This document shows positions 53,127-61,487 of a stretch of DNA of 64,000 bases, one piece after another. The notes beneath the pieces are model-generated. The model did not search any database, had not been told where the DNA came from, and was given only the letters and a program-made list of their open reading frames with translations. The stretch's first letter is position 1, and every line of letters begins with the position of its first letter. This DNA comes from Streptomyces fradiae (lineage in GTDB: Bacteria > Actinomycetota > Actinomycetes > Streptomycetales > Streptomycetaceae): contig NZ_CP065958.1 in assembly GCF_041270065.1 (NCBI RefSeq), positions 7,254,001-7,318,000 of the forward strand, written 5' to 3'. A program made the position numbers and the translations under genes.

Positions 53127-55754
53127 ATGAACAACCCCACAGACGGCGGTCGCCGCGGTCGTCACCGCCGTCGCAGGACCGTCACCGGCCTGCTGATCGG
53201 TGTGCCCGCGGTCCTCGTGCCCTATCTCCTGTTCGCGCAGGAGGACTCGGAAGCGGCGACGGTCGACGACGGTGCCTCCTACCGGCTGGTCTCCGTGCGC
53301 AGTGGCAAGGTGATGGACGTCAACGGCTTCTCCACCGCCGACGGCACCCGTGTCCAGCAGTGGACCGACCAGAACACGGCCAACCAGCTGTGGCGGCTGA
53401 GGTCGACCGGGGACGGCTACTACGAGCTGGTGAACCGCAACAGCGGCAAGGTGCTGGGCATAGCGGGCGGCTCGACCGCCCGGTCGGCCGTCGCCGAGCA
53501 GCAGACCGACGGCTCCTCCCCCTCCCAGGAGTGGCGGATCGACGGCGTGAGCGGTTCCGACGCCGTCACGTTCACCTCACGCGGGAGCGGCATGGTCCTG
53601 GACGTCTCCGGGGGTTCCATGGCGCAGGGCGCGGCGATCATCCAGTATCCCGGCAAGGGCAGCACCAACCAGCAGTGGAAGCTGGTGAAGGCACCCGACG
53701 CCGGGTCGGCCGCGACCGGCCCGTACACCTGGCGGAACGCCCAGGTGGTCGGCGGCGGTTACGTCACCGGCCTGGTGTTCAACCCGCGGGAGCGGGGCCT
53801 GCTGTACGCGCGTACCGACATGGGTGGCGCCTACCGCTGGGACACGGCGGCCGAGCAGTGGATCCCGCTGACGGACTGGCTCGGTGAGAAGGACTGGAAC
53901 CTGCTGGGCATCGACGCGGTGGCCACCGATCCCGTCGAACCCGGCCGGCTCTATCTCGCGGCGGGCACCTACAGCAACGAATGGGCCGGCAACGGCGCGA
54001 TCCTGCGCTCCACCGACCGGGGCCGCACCTTCCAGCGCACCGACCTGCCGTTCAAACTGGGCGGCAACGAGGACGGCCGCGGGGCGGGGGAGCGGCTGGC
54101 GATCGACCCCTCGGACCACCGCACCCTGCTCCTCGGCAGCCGTAAGAACGGCCTGTGGCGCAGCACCGACTCCGGCGTGACATGGCGGCAGGTCTCCTCG
54201 TTCCCCGTGAAGGACGGGGCGAGCAGCGGCGCGGCCATCTCCTTCGTGACGTACGGCCCGGCAGGCAGCAAGACGGTCTACGTCGGCGTCGCCGACAAGT
54301 CCACCTCCCTGTACCGCTCCACCGACGGCGGCAACACCTGGCAGGCCGTCCCCGGGCAGCCCACCGGCCAGTTCCCGCAGCGCGGCGTCCTCTCCGGCGA
54401 CGGCTCGCTGTACCTGACGTACACCAATGCCCTCGGCCCCAACGGCGTGACGGCCGGATCGGTGTGGAAGCACACGCCGAGTGGCGGCGGCGCGTGGAAG
54501 AACATCTCCCCGTCCAGTGGCTCGTACGGGTTCTCCGGACTGGCCGTCGACCCGCGAAAGCCCTCGACGGTGATGGTCACCACCCTCGACCGCTGGTGGC
54601 CGGAGGACGAGGTGTACCGGAGCACCGACGGCGGTACGACGTGGAAGGCGCAGGCCGCGACCTCGGTACGGGACGCCTCCGCCGCTCCTTACGTCGGCAC
54701 CCACACCGGGCACTGGATGACCGCTCTCGCCATCGACCCCTTCGACTCCGGCCACGTGCTGTACGGCACGGGCAACGGCATCTGGCGCAGCAAGGACGCC
54801 GACGCCACCGACAGCGGCGGCACCAGCCACTGGGCCGCGGGGGCGCGGGGCCTTGAGGAGACCGCGCTGATGGACGCGATCGCCCCGCCGGGCGGTGCCA
54901 CTGTCATCACCTCCATGGGCGACCAGGGCGGCTTCCGTCACGACGACCTGACCCGGGTGCCTGCCGGGCGGCTTGGCAACCCGATGATGACCAACAGCAC
55001 CGACATCGACTTCGCCCAGGCCAACCCTTCGATGATGGTCCGCGTCGGCCGTGGCGGCGCGCAGGACGGTGCCTATTCCACCGACGGCGGCAGCAGCTGG
55101 CACGGCTTCACGGCGGAGCCGGTGGCCGGTGCCCAGGACGGGCATGTCGCGCTCGCGGCGGACGGCTCCACCATCGTCTGGACCGAGGCAGGCCAGGTCC
55201 CGTACCGCTCGACCGACAAGGGGGCGAGCTGGTCGAAGGTCAGCGGCCTGGGGACCGACGCCGTGGTCGTCGCCGACCGCTCCTCGGCCAGGACCTTCTA
55301 CTCCCTGTCCGGCGGCACGCTGTACGCCGGTACCGACGGCGGCGCGACCTTCACCGCCCGCGCCACTGGCCTGCCCGCGGGCCGGCTCACGGCCGTCCCC
55401 GGCGTCGCCGGGGACCTGTGGATCGCCGGCGGCGGCCAGGGGCTGCTGCACTCCACCGACGGCGGCCGCACCTTCACCAAGGTCACCACGGTGCAGTCCG
55501 CCTCCGCCCTCGGCTACGGCAAGGCCGCACCGGGCGCCTCCTATCAGGCCCTGTATCTGATCGGCACCGTCAAGGACGTCACCGGCGTCTTCCGCTCCAC
55601 CGACAAGGGCGCCACCTGGCTCCGCGTCAACGACGACGCCCACCAGTGGGGCAGCATCGGCGGCGTCGGCGTCATCACCGGCGACCCCGACACCTTCGGC
55701 CGCGTCTACGTCGGCACCAACGGACGCGGCCTCCAGTACGGCGACCCCTCCTGA
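53127..55754 (+). CDS. Secreted GH74-family xyloglucanase with N-terminal ricin-type CBM13
   Basis: 875 residues from the ATG at 53127 (AAGGAG upstream, spacing rather long). A basic n-region with RRGRHRRRR, then a signal segment (VTGLLIGVPAVLVPYLLFA). Residues about 50-190 form a three-unit ricin trefoil, units ending NQLWRL, SQEWRI and NQQWKL. From about 200 the GH74 double propeller follows: VYARTDMGGAYRW-type LLYARTDMGGAYRWD (first catalytic Asp by family analogy), many STDGG bladed repeats, VITSMGDQGGFRH (second acidic site). It probably cleaves xyloglucan outside the cell. The upstream palindromes suggest sugar control. Confidence 0.92.
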   Translation: MNNPTDGGRRGRHRRRRTVTGLLIGVPAVLVPYLLFAQEDSEAATVDDGASYRLVSVRSGKVMDVNGFSTADGTRVQQWTDQNTANQLWRLRSTGDGYYELVNRNSGKVLGIAGGSTARSAVAEQQTDGSSPSQEWRIDGVSGSDAVTFTSRGSGMVLDVSGGSMAQGAAIIQYPGKGSTNQQWKLVKAPDAGSAATGPYTWRNAQVVGGGYVTGLVFNPRERGLLYARTDMGGAYRWDTAAEQWIPLTDWLGEKDWNLLGIDAVATDPVEPGRLYLAAGTYSNEWAGNGAILRSTDRGRTFQRTDLPFKLGGNEDGRGAGERLAIDPSDHRTLLLGSRKNGLWRSTDSGVTWRQVSSFPVKDGASSGAAISFVTYGPAGSKTVYVGVADKSTSLYRSTDGGNTWQAVPGQPTGQFPQRGVLSGDGSLYLTYTNALGPNGVTAGSVWKHTPSGGGAWKNISPSSGSYGFSGLAVDPRKPSTVMVTTLDRWWPEDEVYRSTDGGTTWKAQAATSVRDASAAPYVGTHTGHWMTALAIDPFDSGHVLYGTGNGIWRSKDADATDSGGTSHWAAGARGLEETALMDAIAPPGGATVITSMGDQGGFRHDDLTRVPAGRLGNPMMTNSTDIDFAQANPSMMVRVGRGGAQDGAYSTDGGSSWHGFTAEPVAGAQDGHVALAADGSTIVWTEAGQVPYRSTDKGASWSKVSGLGTDAVVVADRSSARTFYSLSGGTLYAGTDGGATFTARATGLPAGRLTAVPGVAGDLWIAGGGQGLLHSTDGGRTFTKVTTVQSASALGYGKAAPGASYQALYLIGTVKDVTGVFRSTDKGATWLRVNDDAHQWGSIGGVGVITGDPDTFGRVYVGTNGRGLQYGDPS

Positions 55755-55769
55755 CCTCCCCTCCCGAGC

Positions 55770-55798
55770 GGGGCCGCCGGCACGACGCCTGCGGCCCC
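55770..55798. terminator. Hairpin terminator after the GH74 gene
   Basis: GGGGCCGC and GCGGCCCC form an 8-bp stem, extended with one mismatch toward the loop. It begins 16 bases after the GH74 stop and separates it from the zinc locus. Confidence 0.6.
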
Positions 55799-55812
55799 CC
55801 GGCAAGGCAGGG

Positions 55813-55842
55813 TTGCGGACGTTTAATGAAAATGATTATCGT
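55813..55842 (+). promoter_or_regulatory. Promoter with Zur-like box (zinc uptake regulator)
   Basis: TGAAAATGATTATCG (55827-55841) matches the 7-1-7 inverted repeat of Streptomyces Zur boxes (TGAAAAT-n-ATTTTCA type), with two changes in the right arm. It overlaps a promoter: TTGCGG (55813-55818), an 18-base spacer, and TATCGT (55837-55842). Zur with zinc would repress the locus; low zinc would open it. The first gene of the locus starts about 26 bases later. Confidence 0.72.
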
Positions 55843-55867
55843 CTGCATGTCCATGAAGGCCATGGAC

Positions 55868-56548
55868 ATGACCCATGGGGGGTTCCCTTTGCGTACCCGC
55901 AAGCGCCTGATGACCGTCACCGGCGTCGCCGCCACCATGCTCGCCGTGGCCGGCCTCAACAGCTCCGCATTCGCCGCGACCACGCTCTCCGCCGGCCACG
56001 TCGACGTCCTGGACGCGGAGTGGGACGGCGCCGCCTTCGCCCTGCACGTGCACGACGAGACGAACGCGGTCGAGTACAGCCCGGCCGACGCGGTGCTCTC
56101 CGTGCCGGCCGCGGCCAAGGTCGCGCGTCCGACCGGCACGCAGTACGGCTTCCTCGGCACCGGCGCCCAGGTCTGGGTCCTGCCGCAGGACCAGGCCGTG
56201 GCGACCGCCAAGAACGTGCTGTGGCCCGGCATCTCCACCGAGCACCTGACCTCCGGCGTGTTCGCCGGCGACACCGTGCAGTACAAGCTCGGCACGGTGA
56301 CCCGCGACGGCGCCGCCACCGACGACTTCAGCGTCTACAAGGTCAACGGCTCCACCGTCGACCGCTACTACGACAGCGGCACCAGCACCTCGTACAAGAC
56401 CAAGACCTTCGCCGTCGGCGCGCACGACCACGCCAACTGGGCCTTCGAGGAGCCCGGCACCTACCAGGTGACCTTCACCGTCAGCGGCACCGTCGGCGGC
56501 GTGACCAAGACGGCCACCGACACCTACACCATCACCGTCACCAACTGA
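55868..56548 (+). CDS. Secreted single-domain anchored-repeat protein (choice-of-anchor M type)
   Basis: 226 residues from the ATG at 55868; upstream in-frame ATGs overlap the promoter, and a TTG at 55889 is an alternative that would give a shorter signal peptide. The signal (RLMTVTGVAATMLAVAGLNS) is followed by one repeat domain: SAGHVDVLDAEWDGAAFALH, FLGTGAQVWVLPQDQ, LWPGISTEHL, then AHDHANWAFEEPGTYQVTFT. There is no C-terminal anchor, so it is released or loosely held. It has the GHxD and HxH residues proposed as a zinc site. It is the gene directly behind the Zur-like box. Confidence 0.82.
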   Translation: MTHGGFPLRTRKRLMTVTGVAATMLAVAGLNSSAFAATTLSAGHVDVLDAEWDGAAFALHVHDETNAVEYSPADAVLSVPAAAKVARPTGTQYGFLGTGAQVWVLPQDQAVATAKNVLWPGISTEHLTSGVFAGDTVQYKLGTVTRDGAATDDFSVYKVNGSTVDRYYDSGTSTSYKTKTFAVGAHDHANWAFEEPGTYQVTFTVSGTVGGVTKTATDTYTITVTN

Positions 56549-56564
56549 CCGGCGACCGGACCGC

Positions 56565-56609
56565 GGTGACCCGCCCGCCCGTTCCCGCCGCGCGGGCGGG
56601 CGGGTCACC
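56565..56609. terminator. Strong intra-locus hairpin (terminator or attenuator)
   Basis: A perfect 17-bp stem (GGTGACCCGCCCGCCCG with CGGGCGGGCGGGTCACC) with an 11-base loop lies between the first and second genes of the zinc locus. It would reduce read-through, so the small secreted protein could be made in excess over the anchored proteins and the transporter. Confidence 0.8.
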
Positions 56610-56631
56610 GCCTTGGCAAGGAGGCAGGACC

Positions 56632-58338
56632 ATGAGCGTCCTGACACACGGCCGCCGCGCCGTCGCGGCGACCGCCGCCACCCTGGCCGCCGCGCTGCTC
56701 GCCGCCGCCGCCGGACTGGTCGCCGCGGGCAGCGGCACCGCCCGGGCCGACAGCGGCGCCGTCGTACTGGCGCAGGGGGACATCGACTTCGTCCCGCAAC
56801 TCGCCGACGGCCGGCTCGACCTGCGGATCGCCGACCGCACCGGCGACGGGACGGTGCTGCGCGAACCGTCGGAGGTGGTGCTGCATGTCGTACCCGAGGC
56901 GAAGGAATCGATCCTCTCGCCGGTCAACCCGGTCCTGGGCGACGGACTGTACGGATGGTTCCTGAACGGGCGTCACGCGAAGGACGTCTTCGCCCTGACG
57001 CCCGGCTGGGCGGGCCTGGCCGGCGCGCGATCGGCAGAGGTCACCCTCGACCGGGCCCAGGGGGAGGGGCGGTTCGCGCTCTACACCTTCACCGAAGAGA
57101 TGGAGTGGTCCGACCAGGAGCCCGTCCAGCACCTCAACAGCGAGGATCCCGCCCACCGTTCCTTCTCGCTGCCACAGGGGACGGAACGGTCCGTGCCCAC
57201 CTGGGGTTTCGCCGCCGAAGGCGTCCACCGGCTCACCCTCACCGTCAGCGCGACCCTGGCCGACGGGAGCAAGGTCAGCGACACCGAGACCCTCGCCGTC
57301 GCCGTGGGGTCCACCGACCCCACGCAGGTGCGGCCCGGTGACGGGACGACACCCACGCCCACGTCCTCCACGCCGTCAGCCCCGACGCCGACGCCGTCCT
57401 CGTCGGCCCCCGGCGCGTACGTGATCGACGACGGACACATCGACCTGGCCGCGCGCCCGGGAGAGGGCGGAAAGCTCGCCTTCCAGATCAAGGACGGCAC
57501 CCTCCAGAACCCGCGGTGGCACGAGCCCGACGACGTCGTCATCCACGTCAGACGCGCGGCCAAGCGCCGTATCAGCGAGGCGTACGCCTTCCTCGGCACC
57601 CCCGGAGACCCCGTCTGGTGGCTCCCGTCCAGCCAACTCGCCGGACTCGTCTGGCCCGGCTGGAGCACCGAGGGCTTCCCCGCCTCCCAGGTCAGGGGCA
57701 GGATCACCTACCGGCTCGACTCCCTCCAGGGCCCGGGCACGCTCGCCGTCGTCAACGACAACTCGATGGACAGCACGGTCCTCGTCGACAGCGGCGACGG
57801 ACTGCCCGACGCGTTCGAGCACGCCGCCGGCAGCCACTCCCACTCCGCGTGGGCCTTCACCAAGGAAGGCGTCTACCGCACGACGTTCACGGTCGCAGCC
57901 ACCCTCACCGACGGTACGAAGGTCAGCGACACGGCGACGATCGCCTGGGCCGTCGGGGCCGTCGACCCCACGACGGTGAAGCCGGGGGAGAACACCGACC
58001 CCACCGCCCCCACGACCGCCCCGCCCAGCGGGACCCCGACCACCACCAACCCGACCGCGTCCCGGCCGGGGCCGGATCCGTCCCTGTCCTCGTCCGCACC
58101 GGCACCCGAAGCCACAGACGGCCCGACAGGCAAGGAGACCCCGCGAACGGGCGGCGACTCCGGGAACGGTGGCCGGGTCACCAGTGGATCGACCGGCGGC
58201 GGCCTGGCTTCCACCGGCGCCCCCGCCCTGCTGCCCGTCGGCCTGGCGATCGCCGCGGTCTGCGCCGGAGCGGCGGCCCTCCTGCTCGCCCGCCGCCGGC
58301 GCGAGGATCCGTCGGACCTCGCCCCTGACGCTCCCTGA
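56632..58338 (+). CDS. Cell-wall-anchored repeat protein with LASTG sorting signal
   Basis: 568 residues from the ATG at 56632, with AAGGAGG upstream. Signal peptide (about 1-39). Two repeat domains: the first (about 45-235) is degenerate (GDIDFVPQ, PTWGFAAEGVHRLTLT, no HxH); the second (about 265-450) is complete (DDGHIDLAA, FLGTPGDPVWWLPSSQLAGL, VWPGWSTEG, GSHSHSAWAFTKEGVY). A Thr/Pro linker is followed by LASTG (about 525-529), a hydrophobic segment and RRRR. LAxTG is the motif used by class E sortases of actinobacteria. It is probably fixed to peptidoglycan as an outer zinc binder; 87 bases precede the binding-protein gene. Confidence 0.87.
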   Translation: MSVLTHGRRAVAATAATLAAALLAAAAGLVAAGSGTARADSGAVVLAQGDIDFVPQLADGRLDLRIADRTGDGTVLREPSEVVLHVVPEAKESILSPVNPVLGDGLYGWFLNGRHAKDVFALTPGWAGLAGARSAEVTLDRAQGEGRFALYTFTEEMEWSDQEPVQHLNSEDPAHRSFSLPQGTERSVPTWGFAAEGVHRLTLTVSATLADGSKVSDTETLAVAVGSTDPTQVRPGDGTTPTPTSSTPSAPTPTPSSSAPGAYVIDDGHIDLAARPGEGGKLAFQIKDGTLQNPRWHEPDDVVIHVRRAAKRRISEAYAFLGTPGDPVWWLPSSQLAGLVWPGWSTEGFPASQVRGRITYRLDSLQGPGTLAVVNDNSMDSTVLVDSGDGLPDAFEHAAGSHSHSAWAFTKEGVYRTTFTVAATLTDGTKVSDTATIAWAVGAVDPTTVKPGENTDPTAPTTAPPSGTPTTTNPTASRPGPDPSLSSSAPAPEATDGPTGKETPRTGGDSGNGGRVTSGSTGGGLASTGAPALLPVGLAIAAVCAGAAALLLARRRREDPSDLAPDAP

Positions 58339-58425
58339 CCACCGGCTCCGGGGGTCACAGCCGTCCCTCCCGCCCCCGGGGCCGGTCCTCCGTACCCACC
58401 ACAAGGTCCACCAAGGAGTTCCGTC

Positions 58426-59970
58426 GTGCGCACCACCGCACCACGTAGAACCGCTCTCGCACTGGCCGGTGCCCTGCTCCTTGCCGGCTGTTCCGGCCCC
58501 GGCCCCGGTGCCTCCGACGCCGCCCTGACGGTCTCGACGACCACCGGCATCATCGCCGACCTGGTGCGCCAGGTCGGCGGCGAGCGCGTCGACGTCACCT
58601 CCATCGTTCCGCACCACGGCGACCCGCACTCCTACGAGCCCAGCCCGAGCGACACGGCCAAGGTCGCGCGGGCCGACCTCGTCTTCTCCAACGGGCTGCT
58701 CCTGGAGGAGCCCGGGATCATGAAGATGATCCACAACAACGCCCGCGAGGGCACACCGAAGGTCGAGATCGCCGACAGGCTCGAGCAGTTCGGCGGCCAC
58801 GTCATGAAGCTGGAGGAGGACCTCGGCCTCGACGTGCTGTGGCTCGGCTGGGCCGTGGAGGGCGAGGTCACCGGCGAGGGCGCCCATGTCCGTACCAGCG
58901 CCGTGAAGCTCACAGGCCCGGGCGACCTGCACGTCTACCTCACCGACACCCTCGGCAACCCCACCAGCTACATCGACTCGACCGACGGCCTCGACACGAA
59001 GGACTCCTTCACCCTGCCGCCCGAGGCCCACACCCACGTCAACTGGGTCTTCACGAAGCCGGGTACGTACGAGCTGACCGTACGCGGCCAGGTCGAGGCC
59101 CTGGACGGAACGACCTCCGACGCGGGGCAGGGCACCGTCACCTTCACCGTCGGCGGCGCCGCACACAACAAGCAGGCCCAGGGCCGCACGACGCTCGACG
59201 GCGGACACGCCGACCTCACCCTCAACGCCCGGCAGAAGTCCGTCTACGTACGGACCGACGACAAGGCCACCGGCGAACGCATGCGCATACCCGGCCCGGG
59301 CGTCGCGCTGAACGTCCCCGACCGGGCGAAGGCGAAGGTGCCCAAGGAGCAGCAGTACCGCTTCCTCGGCCCCGCCGGCCAGGACATCTGGGTCCTGCCC
59401 CAGGCCGTCATCGGCAAGCACGTCCACGGCGACCTGGACCCGCACGCCTGGGGCGACGTCTCCAACGCAGAGGCGTACGTCCGCCGCATCCAATCCGAAC
59501 TCGCCAAGGCCGACCCCGCCGGCAAGGCCGTCTACGAGCGCAACACCAAGACGTACCTGCGCTCGCTCGCCGACCTGCACAAGAACGTCGCCACCACGCT
59601 CGCCACCGTCCCCGTGGCCCACCGCAAGCTCATCACCACGCACGACGCCTTCGGCTACCTCGCCCAGGCGTACGGGATGGAGGTCGCCGGCTTCGTCGTC
59701 CCCGTACCGAGCCAGGAGCCGAGCGCGGCCGAGGTCGAGCAACTGCGCCGCACCATCCGGGAGAAGAAGGTCCCGGCCGTCTTCCTCGAACCCAACCTCG
59801 CCGCACGCGCCGACATCCTGCGCCGGGTGGCCCAGGACGAGGGCGTGGGCCTCTGCACGATCTACGGCGACTCCTTCGACGACAAGGTCCACGACTACGT
59901 CGGGATGATGCGCCACAACGCCGACGAACTCGCCCGCTGCCTGGGCGGAAAGGGAAGCACGACCCGATGA
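58426..59970 (+). CDS. Zinc-type ABC substrate-binding lipoprotein with inserted, permuted repeat domain
   Basis: 514 residues from the GTG at 58426, with AAGGAG upstream. Lipobox LLLAGC. The ZnuA/TroA-type fold is split: N-lobe TVSTTTGIIADLVRQVGGE, PHHGDPHSYEPSPSD; C-part HVHGDLDPHAWGDVSNAEAY, LITTHDAFGYLAQAYG, and GDSFDDKVHDYVGMM. Metal ligands H, H, H and D are all in place. Residues about 135-323 are an insertion made of the C-terminal half of the repeat domain (LWLGWAVEG, GPGDLHVYL, EAHTHVNWVFTKPGTYELTV) followed by its N-terminal half (TTLDGGHADLTLN, FLGPAGQDIWVLPQ), that is, in reversed order. This is the TIGR03772-type protein of anchored-repeat transporters. Its stop overlaps the next start by ATGA. 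Confidence 0.9.
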   Translation: MRTTAPRRTALALAGALLLAGCSGPGPGASDAALTVSTTTGIIADLVRQVGGERVDVTSIVPHHGDPHSYEPSPSDTAKVARADLVFSNGLLLEEPGIMKMIHNNAREGTPKVEIADRLEQFGGHVMKLEEDLGLDVLWLGWAVEGEVTGEGAHVRTSAVKLTGPGDLHVYLTDTLGNPTSYIDSTDGLDTKDSFTLPPEAHTHVNWVFTKPGTYELTVRGQVEALDGTTSDAGQGTVTFTVGGAAHNKQAQGRTTLDGGHADLTLNARQKSVYVRTDDKATGERMRIPGPGVALNVPDRAKAKVPKEQQYRFLGPAGQDIWVLPQAVIGKHVHGDLDPHAWGDVSNAEAYVRRIQSELAKADPAGKAVYERNTKTYLRSLADLHKNVATTLATVPVAHRKLITTHDAFGYLAQAYGMEVAGFVVPVPSQEPSAAEVEQLRRTIREKKVPAVFLEPNLAARADILRRVAQDEGVGLCTIYGDSFDDKVHDYVGMMRHNADELARCLGGKGSTTR

Positions 59971-61487
59971 CGAGCCTACGCAAGAAGGGGACACCCGGCC
60001 GGATCACGCTGGGCTGCGCCCTCGGTACGGCCCTGCTGCTGACCCTCACCGCGGCCCTCACCGCGACCGCCGCCGCGGCCGAGCCCTCGGCGACCGAGCC
60101 CTCGGCGTCCGGGACTTCGGCGTCCGAGTCCCCGGTCCCGCCGGCCGTCACGCCGGACACGCAGGTCCTGGTCGTACCGGACGAGGCCGCGTACGCGTTC
60201 CTGGGCGAACCGGGGGCGCGGGTGTGGGACATCGAGGAGCCCGCCGACGCCGCCGGACTGACCCTCACGGGCGTCGACGGCCCCGGAGCCCTGGTCATCC
60301 ACCGTGGGGGAGAGGGCACGGCGCCCGAGCTGGTGGCGCGCAGTGACGGTGCCGAAGGGCTGCCGGAGGACGGCTACCCGATTCCGCCACGTGACGCCGC
60401 TGCCACCGACATCGCGGTGCCGCCCGTCTCCCGCTGGGCGTTCACCGCCCCGGGCACGTACGGGCTCACCCTCGCCGACTCCCCGGAGTCGGAACCGGTC
60501 CGCCGGACGACGACGTTGACGGTACGGGTCGGCGCCCCCGCGCTCGTCACGCCTACGCCTACGCCGACACCCACGCCCACGCCCACGGCGGCCGCTCCGA
60601 CGGCGCCCGCCCTGGTGGTCACGCGCGCGGCGGCCCCGGCACCCACCAGGGCGAAGGCGGCCACGGAGAAGAAGGTCCTCCAGGAAGGCCATGTCGACAT
60701 CGCCGCCCGCGTCGTCGACGGGAAGCTGCAGATCCAGGTCAAGGACGGCACGGTCGCCGGGAAGACCACCTGGCGCGAGCCGTCCTCGGTGGAGCTCCAC
60801 GTCAGGCCCGCCGCGAAGAAGCAGATCCCGGCCGGGAACGCCTTCTCCTTCCTGGGCAAGAGCGGCGAGCCGGTCTGGCTGCTCGACCAGGTCCAGCAGG
60901 AGGGCCTGCTGTGGCCGGGCTGGTCCACCGACAACGTCGAGGCGGGCGCGCTCAAGGGCGGTGTGAAGTTCGCCCTGACGAAGGCCGAGGGGCCCGGCGG
61001 CTTCGCCCTCTACACGTACGACGGACTCTCGGGCGCGAACGTCCTGTTCAACAGCAAGGACGGCGTGCCGGACACCATCGACGTCCCGGCCAACACGCAT
61101 GCCCACGGCGGTTGGGCCTTCGGCGGCGAGGGAGTGCACCGGCTCACGGTCTCGATGACCGGCACCCTGGCGAACGGCTCGGCCTCGACGGACACGGAGA
61201 CGCTCACGTTCGTGGTCGGCGACGGGACGCACTCGGGTTCGCCCGTCAACCCGTCCGCCGACTCGTCCGCCGACTCGTCCGGCAACCCGTCCGCCGACCC
61301 GTCCACCGGCGCGTCAGACGGCGGAGACCCCGCCGAGGCCCCCAAGGGCACATCCGGCTCCATGGCCGACACCGGCGCGGGCGACGTGGCGCTCATGGGC
61401 AGCGCCGCCGTGGCGCTCGCCGCAGCCGGCGCCACCCTGGTCGTGCTGAACCGCCGCAGGGGCCGAGGGAACGGAGTACGGGCATGA
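59967..61487 (+). CDS. Surface-anchored repeat protein of the zinc transporter
   Basis: 506 residues from the ATG at 59967, overlapping the previous stop. Signal peptide (LGCALGTALLLTLTAALTAT). A degenerate repeat domain (about 65-195: AYAFLGEPGARVWDIE, SRWAFTAPGTYGLTLA) lacks GHxD and HxH. After a TPTPTP linker comes a complete domain (about 240-420: QEGHVDIAARVVDGKLQI, FLGKSGEPVWLLDQ, LLWPGWSTDN, NTHAHGGWAFGGEGVHRLTV). The end has MADTG (about 466), a hydrophobic segment and RRRGR, a sorting-signal variant. It matches the TIGR03773-type ABC-associated protein. It is coupled by ATGA to the ATPase gene. Confidence 0.87.
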   Translation: MTSLRKKGTPGRITLGCALGTALLLTLTAALTATAAAAEPSATEPSASGTSASESPVPPAVTPDTQVLVVPDEAAYAFLGEPGARVWDIEEPADAAGLTLTGVDGPGALVIHRGGEGTAPELVARSDGAEGLPEDGYPIPPRDAAATDIAVPPVSRWAFTAPGTYGLTLADSPESEPVRRTTTLTVRVGAPALVTPTPTPTPTPTPTAAAPTAPALVVTRAAAPAPTRAKAATEKKVLQEGHVDIAARVVDGKLQIQVKDGTVAGKTTWREPSSVELHVRPAAKKQIPAGNAFSFLGKSGEPVWLLDQVQQEGLLWPGWSTDNVEAGALKGGVKFALTKAEGPGGFALYTYDGLSGANVLFNSKDGVPDTIDVPANTHAHGGWAFGGEGVHRLTVSMTGTLANGSASTDTETLTFVVGDGTHSGSPVNPSADSSADSSGNPSADPSTGASDGGDPAEAPKGTSGSMADTGAGDVALMGSAAVALAAAGATLVVLNRRRGRGNGVRA

